A DNA stretch of 64,000 bases from Zoogloeaceae bacterium. GTDB taxonomy: Bacteria; Pseudomonadota; Gammaproteobacteria; Burkholderiales; Rhodocyclaceae. The DNA lies in contig JAEUNY010000067.1 of NCBI GenBank assembly GCA_016791005.1, positions 1-64,000 of the forward strand, written 5' to 3'. Both the position numbers and the translations under genes were made by a program. Under the pieces are notes generated by a model that did not search any database, had not been told where the DNA came from, and saw nothing but the letters and a program-made list of their open reading frames with translations. Of the stretch, positions 1-7,646 are shown one piece after another; the first letter of the stretch is position 1, and the number at the start of each line of letters is the position of its first letter.

Positions 1-542
1 ACGATCAGGGCGGTGAAGGCATCCGAATCGTAGGCCTTGTCGGCGGTGATGTAGGCGGCCGCTTGATCCTTGATCAGGGCTGCCGCCTGCTCGATGTCGG
101 CCCGTTGTCCGGCCGAGAGAATGACGCGCAGCGGGTTGCCCAGGGCATCGACCGCGACATGCAAGCTTGGTCGTCAGTCCGCCGCGCGAGCGGCCGATGT
201 GCTGGCTGCCAGCCTTTTTTGGGCGCCGGCCGAATGCTGATGGGCGCGCACAATGGTGGAATCGAGAAACAGTTGCTCCAGGTCGGCGTCGCCGCGCAGG
301 CCTTGGGCCACGCGCTCCCAGACACCGTTCTCACGCCAGCGGGAGAAGCGCACATACGTCCGGTGCCAATGCCCGAGTTCCTCGGGCAGGTCGCGCCATG
401 GGCTGCCGGTACGCATGATCCACAGGACGGCCTCGACGAAGCCCCGATTGTTCCCTGCAGTGCAGCCCGGATCGCTCACCTTGCCCGGCAGCAACTGTTC
501 AATCCGCTCCCACTGGTCATCACGTAACACCTTCCGGTCCAT
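1..542 (-). pseudogene. IS5-family transposase, frameshifted and cut by the window edge
   Basis: The first frame starts at ATG 542-540, behind GGAG, and reads MDRKVLRDDQWERIEQLLPGK, the DUF4096-type N terminus of IS427-group transposases. It continues through FLDSTIVRAHQH, which carries the first catalytic Asp. At 215-220 there is a run of six A (minus strand), the usual slippage site joining orfA to orfB in this group. The orfB frame (GRSRGGLTTKL, then HVAVDALGNPLRVILSAGQ, ADKAYDSDAF) is broken again by one extra base near 163-164, inside the AAGCTTGCATG string. The second shift is not explained by programmed slippage, so this copy is probably dead. The C terminus is outside the window. Confidence 0.75.
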
Positions 543-683
543 CCTGGCTCCGCGCAAAAGTCAGGATATGATCACACTTCATGCGCTGTGAACAGCGCTT
601 TGCCATGCCATTGATCGCCAACGATTTTTCTCAATCCGCTTGCATTTGGCATCGCGGCTCTCGGGTGATTGAGAACAGATCCT
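1..683 (-). mobile_element. Partial IS5-family (IS427-like) insertion sequence, running off the left edge
   Basis: A minus-strand transposase of the IS5 family fills most of this stretch and continues beyond base 1, so only one end is in view. The IS3-type reading frame at 683-866 stops matching its family at a CTAG near 682-685, and IS5 relatives often target CTAG-like sites. I therefore infer that this element inserted into the IS3 copy there. The outer boundary is an estimate because the partner inverted repeat lies outside the window. Confidence 0.7.
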
Positions 684-866
684 AGCGCCTCGGGCTCGCT
701 GATCCGGAGCCATGGCCTGACACTTCATCCACGCGTACAGACTATGAGCAGTGACCCCGAGTCGGCGGGCAACGTCGGCCACCGAATGACCCCGCTCCGT
801 CACCTGACTGACGGCCTCAACGTTGAACTCGTCCGTGTAGCGCACTTGCGCCTTCTTCGCTTCCAT
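684..866 (-). pseudogene. IS3-family transposase orfA, truncated
   Basis: ATG 866-864 is preceded by GGAGG at a 5-base spacing. The product begins MEAKKAQVRYTDEFNVEAV and contains a helix-turn-helix (VADVARRLGVTAHSLYAWMK), the DNA-binding N-terminal half of IS3 OrfA proteins. After DQRARG the family sequence is lost at the junction with the adjacent IS5-type element. OrfB, which carries the DDE catalytic domain, is missing, so this fragment cannot transpose itself. Confidence 0.75.
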
Positions 867-930
867 CAACACCTCCATCAATCGCCTCATTCTGAGGCAC
901 AAAGGTGTCTAGATAACCCGGGGTGATTCA
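684..930 (-). mobile_element. Remnant of an IS3-family element (left end)
   Basis: The outer end at 930 reads, on the minus strand, TGAATCACCCCGGGTTATCT, which resembles the terminal repeat of the IS3 subgroup. The start of its orfA follows. The element is cut off near 684, where IS5-type sequence begins, and no second end or orfB is present in the window. Confidence 0.7.
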
Positions 931-1275
931 AGATTCCCTAATTGGGTCTCTACAAGAGACAGCTGTGACTCCCATCACATTCAAAAACACCCCACGGGGC
1001 TATTGTCGCCAGAAATCCAAATGAAAGCATTGTTTGTAGGGAAGGGGCTAGTCGATCGCAGTTTCTGTAAAGGCTTTCCAAGGTGTGTAGACGTTATGCG
1101 AGCCAGATGAAGGCGGCGGTGACGCAAATGATTACAGAGGCGGCTCTGCAAAACGCCTGCAACCCGCATGAACAGGGGCGATTGCCAGAATTTGACTGGC
1201 TGGAAACGCCGGGAAATTCAAATGTTGGCTAGCGAAACATGAGGGATATCGAGAGAGAAAGCCATGGCGCCCGAC
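931..1275. other. Gene-free stretch between IS remnants
   Basis: No supported gene. A plus-strand frame of about 50 codons follows a stop at 1068-1070 and ends with TAG near 1232 (MKAAVTQMITEAALQNAC from ATG 1110), but I recognise no family in it. The stretch may be flanking chromosomal DNA left between insertions. Confidence 0.4.
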
Positions 1276-1770
1276 TGTATTCCTAACCTTCTGCAGTTAC
1301 ATCAAGCCGCCTGTTGTACGTGGGGTTTGTCGAAGGTCTGCACCGTCTCAAAAGGGGTGCGTCCGTTATTGCGATAGCCCAGATGAGGGCGCTAGCGGTT
1401 GTAGTGCCGGAGCCAGTGGTCGAGGTCCTCCTGCAGGGCCTCGACGCTGAGATAGACCTTCTCCCTAAGCGCGCCGCGGTAGAACTCATCGAGGGCGGTG
1501 CGGTGGAAGCGTTCGACGAAGCCGTTGGTCTGGGGGCGCTTGACCCGGGTGCGGCGATGCGTGATGTCGTTCAGATCCAGATACAGTTCAAACGGGTGGT
1601 TCTCGGTCCCGCAAAACTCGCGGCCGTTGTCGGTGAGCACCGCGCCGCCAGGCAACCTGAGTTTCTTGTAGAAGGGCAGCACGTCGTTGTTCAGCACCGC
1701 GACCGCCGCCTCGGGCTGCTTGGAGATGTGCAGGAAGCCAAAGGCGTGACTGGAGAAGGTTAGGAATACA
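1276..1770 (-). mobile_element. 495-bp IS481-family derivative with two right-end inverted repeats
   Basis: The sequence is a reversed copy of the 3' half of the IS481-type element found complete at 2383-3483. Both ends carry the right-end repeat: TGTATTCCTAACCTTCT at 1276-1292 and its exact complement at 1754-1770, a perfect 17-bp terminal inverted repeat. The outer end is the true right end. The inner end is spliced onto transposase sequence at ACCTTCTCCAGTCAC, which in the intact element is internal (about 3000-3013). No target duplication is visible (flanks GAC and CTC). It lacks the N-terminal half of the transposase and could move only if supplied in trans. Confidence 0.75.
1292..1766 (-). 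pseudogene. IS481-family transposase, C-terminal half only
   Basis: On the minus strand the frame reads TFSSHAFGFLHISKQPEAA, then LTDNGREFCGTENHPFELYLDLND and NGFVERFHRTALDEF, matching the C-terminal half of the intact transposase at 2435-3457 with scattered substitutions. It retains two of the three acidic catalytic positions of the DDE domain (Asp of TDNG and Glu of VERFHRT). The N-terminal helix-turn-helix and the first catalytic Asp are absent. Confidence 0.75.
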
Positions 1771-2382
1771 CTCGATGAGATTTTGACTTTTGTAATGATG
1801 GATATCGTAACCGCGGGCCTCTTTTCGATTAACACGGGGTGGAATGACGGCTTTGGCACCCAATGCTCGAATGGGTTGGAGAAGAGATGCAGCATCGAAA
1901 GCTTTATCGGCGACGACGCTCTCAACGGCCTGCATGTCGGAGAGGAGATTCTCTGCTTCAGTGATGTCATGCCGCTCCTCCCCCGTGAGGATGAACCGGC
2001 TCAGGATGCCCAAGCCATCGACCGCAGCATGAATCTTGGTGCTCAGTCCCCCACGAGAACAGCCAAGACCTTGTTGTCCTTTTTCTACGCACCTGCCGCG
2101 TGCTGGTGGGCGCGAACGATAGTGCTGTCGAGAAAGACCTCCTCGAAATCCGCATCCTCGGATAAGCGGGCAAAGAGGGTTTGCCACTCCCCTTTGTCTG
2201 ATCAGCGAGAGAAGCGTCTGAACACGGTATTTCATGGACCGAATGCTGGCGGTAGGTCTCGCCACGGTGCGCCGGTACGTGCCATCAACAGCACCGCTTC
2301 GACGAACAGCCGGTTGTCCGCGCCAGTTTGCCCACGGTCTCCAGGCTTGCCTTGGAGCAACCCTTCGATTCGAGCCCATTGG

Positions 2383-3483
2383 TTGTATTCCTAATCTGCT
2401 TTCATGACATAAGATATGCGAAAGGAGAATTGGGATGAATGCAGAGGCGAAGGTAGCGAAGCAGCGGCTGTCGGTGCTGGAATTGGCCGAGGTGTTGGGC
2501 AATGTGAGCGAGGCGTGCCGTCGTCGTGGGATGACGCGGACGCAGTTCTACGAGTTCAAGCGTCGCTTCCAGACCCAGGGGCTGGAAGGGCTGAAGGATC
2601 TGCCGCCGATCCCCAAGAGCCACCCGATGGCCACGCCGCCGGAGCTGGTGGAGCAGGTGCTGGCCCTGGCGCTCAAACACCCGGCCTACGGCTGCAACAA
2701 GCTCGAAGCGCTGTTGATGGCCCAGGGCAAACGGCTATCGAACGTCACCATCCAGAAGATTCTGATCGAGCACCGGCTGGGTAGCCGCTATGAACGCTGG
2801 CTGGCGCTAGAGCAAAAGAACGCCGAGCAGGCCATCGAGCTTACCGTCGAACAGATCGCCTTCATCGAGAAGTCCAACCCCTGCTTTCGGGAGCGGCATG
2901 TGGAATCCGCCCGTCCAGGGGAGTTGCTGTCCCAGGACACCTTCTTCGTCGGCGTCTTCAAGGGCGTGGGCAAGGTCTATATGCACACCGTGGTCGATAC
3001 CTTCTCCAGTCACGCCTTTGGCTTCCTGCACATCTCCAAGCAGCCCGAGGCGGCGGTCGCGGTGCTGCACAACGACGTGCTGCCCTTCTACAAGAAACTC
3101 AGGTTGCCTGTCGGCGCGGTGCTCACCGACAACGGCCGCGAGTTCTGCGGGACCGAGAACCACCCGTTTGAACTGTATCTGGATCTGAACGACATCGAGC
3201 ACCGCCGCACCCGGGTCAAGCGCCCCCAGACCAACGGCTTCGTCGAACGCTTCCACCGCACTGCCCTCGATGAGTTCTACCGCGTCGCGCTACGGGAGAA
3301 GGTCTATCTCAGCGTCGAGGCCCTGCAGGAGGACCTCGACCACTGGCTCCGGCACTACAACCGCGAGCGCCCTCATCTGGGCTATCGCAACAACGGACGC
3401 ACCCCTTTTGAGACGGTGCAGACCTTCGTCAAACCCCACGTACAACAGGTGGCTTGATGTAACTGTAGAAGGTTAGGAATACA
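2383..3483 (+). mobile_element. Complete IS481-family insertion sequence
   Basis: A single transposase gene is bounded by the 11-bp perfect inverted repeat TGTATTCCTAA (2384-2394, complement at 3473-3483). CATTGG occurs immediately outside each end (2377-2382 and 3484-3489), consistent with a 6-bp target duplication. Removing the element and one copy of CATTGG restores an IS5-family reading frame, so this is the most recent insertion in the cluster and is probably functional. Confidence 0.88.
2435..3457 (+). CDS. IS481-family transposase
   Basis: This 340-residue integrase-type transposase appears intact. The N terminus (residues about 10-45, LSVLELAEVLGNVSEACRRR then TQFYEFKRR) is a helix-turn-helix that would recognise the element ends. 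The second half is an rve/DDE core with the first Asp in SQDTFF, the second in LTDNGREFCG and the Glu in GFVERFHRT. The C terminus ends in the NRERPHLGYRN motif typical of the family. An AGGAG lies about ten bases before the ATG. A diverged half-copy lies at 1276-1770. Confidence 0.9.
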   Translation: MNAEAKVAKQRLSVLELAEVLGNVSEACRRRGMTRTQFYEFKRRFQTQGLEGLKDLPPIPKSHPMATPPELVEQVLALALKHPAYGCNKLEALLMAQGKRLSNVTIQKILIEHRLGSRYERWLALEQKNAEQAIELTVEQIAFIEKSNPCFRERHVESARPGELLSQDTFFVGVFKGVGKVYMHTVVDTFSSHAFGFLHISKQPEAAVAVLHNDVLPFYKKLRLPVGAVLTDNGREFCGTENHPFELYLDLNDIEHRRTRVKRPQTNGFVERFHRTALDEFYRVALREKVYLSVEALQEDLDHWLRHYNRERPHLGYRNNGRTPFETVQTFVKPHVQQVA

Positions 3484-3598
3484 CATTGGCCATCTCGCAG
3501 CTGCAATATTGGCACCCCGTCATCTTCCCAAAGGACAGGATGTAAACACAATTCGCTGACTGTGAACGGTAGGTAAATGGTAAATGTCCTCATACCCC

Positions 3599-3775
3599 GG
3601 CGAGAGGGGAGAGTTGTCTATATCTGACGCTATTGTTGCAGCGGCAGCTCATGAAGCCTATCTTTCGTTGGGCTCCTCTGCTGTCGTTGGTAAATTGCAA
3701 ACCGGAGGGGTGTTCGCTGACGTAAAATCAACCTTTGATTCAACAGATCTGGAACGAGCTGGGATCGATGTTTGA
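3599..3775 (+). pseudogene. C-terminal remnant of a nucleotide-sugar (UDP-sugar) dehydrogenase
   Basis: The frame reads SISDAIVAAAAHEAYLSLG then LQTGGVFADVKSTFDSTDLE and stops at 3773-3775. This resembles the last 55-60 residues of UDP-N-acetylglucosamine/UDP-glucose 6-dehydrogenases of the WbpA/TviB type (family pattern DAIxxAVAHxxY...GGxxxDVKS). Those enzymes make uronic acids for surface polysaccharide. The upstream part with the Rossmann fold and catalytic Cys is missing, replaced by IS debris. The final WRL-type residues also appear to be lost. The identification rests on one short motif block. Confidence 0.55.
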
Positions 3776-3790
3776 AGCTTGTAGGGTTAG

Positions 3791-4699
3791 GTGATTGTGA
3801 TGAGTATGGGTGGTTTTGGAATTCGTATTATTAAGCCAATGCTCCTGCTGATTATCGGATGGAAGTTTTTGATATTGGCAAACTTTGCTATCGCGGCCAC
3901 AGGTGGCTCGATAGGAGAAGGAGTTTTGCTTGCGCAAGCTTACGAGCATGGAGAGGGTGTTCCAAAGGACCTGAAGAAAGCCGTAGATCTATATTGTGCC
4001 TCCGGGAGACAAGGAGACGAGAATGCGCTTTATGCATTGGGGTGGATGTATGCAAACGGTCGGGGGGTTGAACGTGACGAAGGGTATGCGAAGACTCTAT
4101 TAGAGATGGCAGCCTATCTCGGACATCCGCATGCAGAACGCGTAAAAGGGCTAATGGGAGAATACACGGGTGTTACGCCAGATTGTATCCGGCAAACTGG
4201 TGGAGTCGATTCGGACAAGGATATATCCCAAGTGATACAAGCTTTTCCAGAATCAAAGCGGAAAATTGTTGAGATTGTCATTAATTTGGCAACGGAATTC
4301 CAAATTGAGCCGAGGCTCGCATTGGCATTTGCCACTGTCGAATCGAACTTTAATGCTTCCGCAATTTCTTCAAAGAATGCAATGGGAGTGATGCAACTTA
4401 TACCAGCAACAGCTGAGAGGTTTAATGTTAGGAATCCGTTTGAGGCGTCAGATAATGTTAGAGGGGGGCTGGCCTACCTTCAATGGCTTCTAGCCTACTT
4501 TAGAGGTGATGTTGCCCTAGCAGCAGCTGGATACAATGCTGGAGAAGGTGCCGTTGATAAGTTTAAAGGCATACCGCCCTATCGGGAAACGAAGGGCTAT
4601 GTGGAACGGATCCTTGCTGCCTTTCCGCGTCGATACCATCCTTTCAATGAGAAGCTGGTTGTACCGTCTAAGGTTTTCACTGGAAGTGCGGGTTCCTAA
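3791..4699 (+). CDS. Secreted lytic transglycosylase with Sel1-like repeats
   Basis: A 302-residue exported peptidoglycan lyase. Residues 17-36 form a hydrophobic signal segment ending near AIAA. Residues about 43-118 are Sel1-like repeats (LLAQAYEHGEGVPKDLKKAV, then ALYALGWMYANGRGV), usually protein-binding. Residues about 155-275 are an SLT (goose-lysozyme type) domain with catalytic Glu184 in ATVESNFN, followed by GVMQLIP and AAGYNAGEGAV. Starts at residues 4, 6 or 17 are also possible. The gene is noticeably AT-richer than the core genes and precedes a secreted protease whose start abuts its stop, suggesting a two-gene operon. Cleavage of murein is known for the family; the biological setting (envelope passage, polysaccharide export or predation) cannot be told. 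Confidence 0.85.
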   Translation: MIVMSMGGFGIRIIKPMLLLIIGWKFLILANFAIAATGGSIGEGVLLAQAYEHGEGVPKDLKKAVDLYCASGRQGDENALYALGWMYANGRGVERDEGYAKTLLEMAAYLGHPHAERVKGLMGEYTGVTPDCIRQTGGVDSDKDISQVIQAFPESKRKIVEIVINLATEFQIEPRLALAFATVESNFNASAISSKNAMGVMQLIPATAERFNVRNPFEASDNVRGGLAYLQWLLAYFRGDVALAAAGYNAGEGAVDKFKGIPPYRETKGYVERILAAFPRRYHPFNEKLVVPSKVFTGSAGS

Positions 4700-4706
4700 G
4701 GCGAAA

Positions 4707-5510
4707 GTGATTTTTGGATTCGGGCGGTTCCGCGCCTTGTGGGTGGCCTGTGGGGCTTGGGTCTTTTTTGCGAGCGGCGGAGTTACTGCTTCCAGTATGA
4801 TCGCTAATGACATTCCTAGGATAATCAGGGATGTCAAGCATTCGGTTTTGGCAGTTGGCACCTTTCAAGCAACAAGAAATCCTGGGTTCCAATTTAGAGG
4901 AACCGGCTTTGTTGTTGGCAGTGGTTCCTGGGTCGCAACAAATGCCCATGTATTGCCGCAAGCGATCGATGAGCCAAAGCGCGAGGTTCTGGCCGTTGCA
5001 CGTCTTGAGGAAGGCGGGCGAGTAAGTGTCCAACCCGTGAGGGTTTTGGCGGTTGATCCGGACCATGATCTTGCTTTGCTTGAGTTCACTGGAAAAGCAG
5101 TATTTCCGGCCCTTCCGCTTGGGGACGATGCGGCCGTGACGGAGGGGGGTGCGGTAGTTTTTACTGGATTTCCGCTCGGTGCGGAGCTCGGGATGAGGCC
5201 TGTGACCCATCGTGGAATTATTTCTGCAATTACTCCGATTGGGACGCCGACAGTTAACGCGAGGGATTTGACCCCGAATTTGGTTCGGCGACTCGGTGCA
5301 AGCTATGATGTTTTCCAATTAGATGCGACTGCCTATCCGGGTAACAGCGGAAGTCCTTTGCTTTCTCTTTCGTCCGGCGAGGTCATTGGGGTTATCAATT
5401 TGGTTTTCGTAAAAGGGGCCAAAGAAAACGCGCTTAGTCAGCCATCTGGCATTACCTATGCTGTACCTGTGCAGTATTTAAAAAATCTGATGGTGCGTGT
5501 TCGTCGCTGA
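4707..5510 (+). CDS. Exported trypsin-like (S1/HtrA-type) serine protease
   Basis: GTG 4707 is chosen because AAGG sits seven bases upstream, right at the stop of the transglycosylase gene, and it gives a clean signal peptide (hydrophobic residues 10-29). GTG 4686 and a longer overlapping frame are less likely. The 267-residue product has the catalytic triad His81 (VATNAHVL), Asp121 (DPDHDLALLE) and Ser214 (YPGNSGSPL). It has no PDZ domain, unlike DegP/DegS, so it is a minimal periplasmic or secreted protease. Its base composition matches the preceding gene and differs from the chromosome core. It may process or be co-secreted with the transglycosylase; that link is inferred from operon order only. 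Confidence 0.85.
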   Translation: MIFGFGRFRALWVACGAWVFFASGGVTASSMIANDIPRIIRDVKHSVLAVGTFQATRNPGFQFRGTGFVVGSGSWVATNAHVLPQAIDEPKREVLAVARLEEGGRVSVQPVRVLAVDPDHDLALLEFTGKAVFPALPLGDDAAVTEGGAVVFTGFPLGAELGMRPVTHRGIISAITPIGTPTVNARDLTPNLVRRLGASYDVFQLDATAYPGNSGSPLLSLSSGEVIGVINLVFVKGAKENALSQPSGITYAVPVQYLKNLMVRVRR

Positions 5511-5521
5511 TGAAGATTGTG

Positions 5522-7339
5522 TCAGACGAGGGGCGGTAAGCACTTCGATCTTTTGAAATCTGCTAGCGTTACAGGAATCATCCCGCGTAGTGCATTGCCA
5601 ACAAAGAGCTGGTCGGCTGTGGTAAGTGCCTTCACCGACATCTTTGCGACCGTTGCTTTTCTTTCCCGAAGCAAATATCCGCGTAGGACTCCTGGTAAGA
5701 GCCCGGATCTAATGGGTGGCGTGTATAAAGTCGAGCCGATCTTGACGAAGAGGTTCGTTCTGCAGCCCTCGGTAAGCTCTCCAAACTCATTTAGAAAGAG
5801 TGCGTCGAAATGGCCGGAACTATTTGCTCGGGTTAGTTCGTTCTCGTACACATCCCGGATTGTTATTTTGTGATGGAGCAGAGGATTCTGACTTGAGACT
5901 CGTTGAATTGCGAGGGTCACGGTTTGGCCGGGTTGTAATTCAACGAGGGGGTACTCCTGGACGTCAAGCTCGCCGTCGGGTAGCAGGCACAGCCGAACCC
6001 GCATGACGCAGCTTGTCGGAACTTCCGTTCGGTTCTCAAGGGCGAGGAGGATCCGCGATTCGTCCCATGGGAGGCCGAACCATTTTGCAGATCGGCGCAT
6101 GCGTGCCAGGTGGCCCTCTAAGAAAGGATAGGGATTAGAGGTAGATGGTTCACGTCGTAAGGTCTCAATAAGTCCGATGGGAGAACTTGCCTTACTAACG
6201 AATGCCGATTTAAGTTTGCATTCATTCCATTCGTTTGTTGGGTTTGAGCCGTAGGTAATTCCACTCCCTAATCCCATCGATGTTTTTCTAGTGTCACCAG
6301 TCTCCAATGTTCGGATGGCTACATTGAATTGACAGGCTCCATGGGGCGCGAGCCAGCCTATGGCCCCGCAGTATATTCCCCTTGGGTGTTTTTCAAGCTT
6401 GTGGATCCATTCCATCGCGCGGATTTTTGGAGCCCCGGTGATCGATCCGGACGGAAACAAAGCGCGGAATATCTCGGCCAAGTCCGCGGTTGCCTGGGTT
6501 GCAGAGATCATGGATGTCATCTGCTGAAGGGTCGGATACCGTTCGATTTCGAATAGACGATCGACTGTTACGCTTCCGGGTGGCACGATGCGGCCGAGGT
6601 CATTTCTGATCAGATCGACGATCATTAGGTTTTCGGCCTGATCTTTGATTGACGTTACGAGGTCTTCGGTTGGAGCTGCGGTTCCCTTCATTGGCTTGCA
6701 GGTCAATGTGTCTCCGGTGCGCCGTAGAAAGAGTTCCGGCGAGCGGGAAAGGAGATAGCTACCCGGGTGGCGAATCAGCGCGCCATATTGGGTGGGTTGA
6801 GTTTCACGGAGGGCTCGGTAAAGAGTGATGGGGTGGCCCCAAAGTTCGCCCAACACCTTGTGGGTGAAGTTGATCTGGTAGCATTCGCCGTTAGTAATGC
6901 CGTTTTGAATAGTCTTGACGGTGGAAGTGTAGGTTGTTTGGTCGATCGTTTGGGTGAGGGCCCCGATTCCGGCGATGCTGCCATTTATCCCAAGTCGGTC
7001 AATAGCTTGATCGAGCTGCGCAGCGGTAACAGTTGCATCTTGAAGACTGGCACGCCAGAAAATCCATGCCCTGATTAACGGGTCAGGTGGTTTAGCCAGC
7101 AGGTGTTTAAGGCGGGGTTCTAGGGCAAATCCAAGTTCATAATTTGCTGCGATCGCGATCCATGCCCCATCTGTTCGGGCTTTTTCTATCAGGCGAAATG
7201 TGTCTTCAACGTCAGCGGAACGATTGCAGGTGATAGCCCACCCGAAGTCGTATAACAGCAAGTCCCCGCCGTCGGTCAGGTTGTCATCGAAGAGGGCAAA
7301 AGGTGCATCGGCAGAAGGGTCAATCTCGGGGGGACTCAT
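5522..7339 (-). CDS. pabBC: Bifunctional aminodeoxychorismate synthase component I / aminodeoxychorismate lyase (PabB-PabC fusion)
   Basis: The 605-residue protein joins both activities that convert chorismate to 4-aminobenzoate for folate. Residues 1-385 are the chorismate-binding domain, with Lys218 in KPMKGT. That Lys is the PabB signature and is replaced by Ala in anthranilate synthase, so this is not TrpE. GAPKIRAME follows at 302-310. Residues about 386-605 are a class IV PLP fold with the lyase Lys491 (LLHHKITIR) and ELTEGCRTNLF. The glutamine amidotransferase PabA must be supplied elsewhere. Codon use is closer to the AT-rich left segment than to the core. It converges with the protease gene, with an 11-base gap. 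Confidence 0.93.
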   Translation of the reverse strand: MSPPEIDPSADAPFALFDDNLTDGGDLLLYDFGWAITCNRSADVEDTFRLIEKARTDGAWIAIAANYELGFALEPRLKHLLAKPPDPLIRAWIFWRASLQDATVTAAQLDQAIDRLGINGSIAGIGALTQTIDQTTYTSTVKTIQNGITNGECYQINFTHKVLGELWGHPITLYRALRETQPTQYGALIRHPGSYLLSRSPELFLRRTGDTLTCKPMKGTAAPTEDLVTSIKDQAENLMIVDLIRNDLGRIVPPGSVTVDRLFEIERYPTLQQMTSMISATQATADLAEIFRALFPSGSITGAPKIRAMEWIHKLEKHPRGIYCGAIGWLAPHGACQFNVAIRTLETGDTRKTSMGLGSGITYGSNPTNEWNECKLKSAFVSKASSPIGLIETLRREPSTSNPYPFLEGHLARMRRSAKWFGLPWDESRILLALENRTEVPTSCVMRVRLCLLPDGELDVQEYPLVELQPGQTVTLAIQRVSSQNPLLHHKITIRDVYENELTRANSSGHFDALFLNEFGELTEGCRTNLFVKIGSTLYTPPIRSGLLPGVLRGYLLRERKATVAKMSVKALTTADQLFVGNALRGMIPVTLADFKRSKCLPPLV

Positions 7340-7427
7340 CGGGAATGGTCCATTAGTTCTAGGAATTCGGCAGATGCGGATATTGTCCGCATTTTTTGCG
7401 GGTGATTAGGGGTAGGAGCACTTACGC

Positions 7428-7646
7428 GTGGGGTTTAGATGTGATTCGGACCATGTCGAAGGGAATAGTATTTGCCCGAAATGTGGAAGGTCTTTCGTAT
7501 GCGGTATGAAGGCTGGGGCGGCGGAATGTTGGTGTGCAAGGCTTCCGAAGCTTAGAGTCATTCCAGGTGAAGTGGGAGCGTCTTGCATGTGCGGGGAATG
7601 CCTAGCTCAAAAAATCCAAGTTAGTAATTTTGGAATCCCAGGTTAA
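7428..7646 (+). CDS. Small cysteine-rich CWC-family protein
   Basis: This 72-residue product matches the Cys_rich_CWC pattern: SICPKCGRSFVCGM, then ECWCARLPKL and CMCGECL, giving CxxC, CxC and CxCxxC clusters probably binding zinc. The role of the family is unknown. Translation appears to begin at GTG 7428. It is divergent from pabBC, and its stop overlaps the end of nudB by four bases in convergent orientation. Conservation of the cysteine spacing is the only evidence, but it is distinctive. Confidence 0.75.
   Translation: MGFRCDSDHVEGNSICPKCGRSFVCGMKAGAAECWCARLPKLRVIPGEVGASCMCGECLAQKIQVSNFGIPG

Larger units (their letters stand above)
1771..3515 (-). pseudogene. IS5-family transposase, split by the intact IS481 element and truncated at its 3' end
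   Basis: Segments 3515-3484 and 2382-1771 (minus strand) join across one copy of the CATTGG duplication to read MPILQLRDGQWARIEGLLQGK from GTG 3515, then NRLFVEAVLLMARTGAPWRDLP, FLDSTIVRAHQHAAGA, a TAG with a following A-rich slippage site, and RGGLSTKIHAAVDGLG, ADKAFDAASLLQPI, HHYKSQNLIE. This is an IS427-group transposase distinct from the copy at 1-542. The frame continuity across the insertion confirms that the IS481 element landed inside it. The last part after LIE is lost at the junction with the 1276-1770 element. Confidence 0.8.

Noticed and set aside
931..1275. Short plus-strand frame ending at about 1232 as a gene
   Set aside because: About 50 codons, no family recognised, no good ribosome-binding site; reported only as part of the gene-free stretch.
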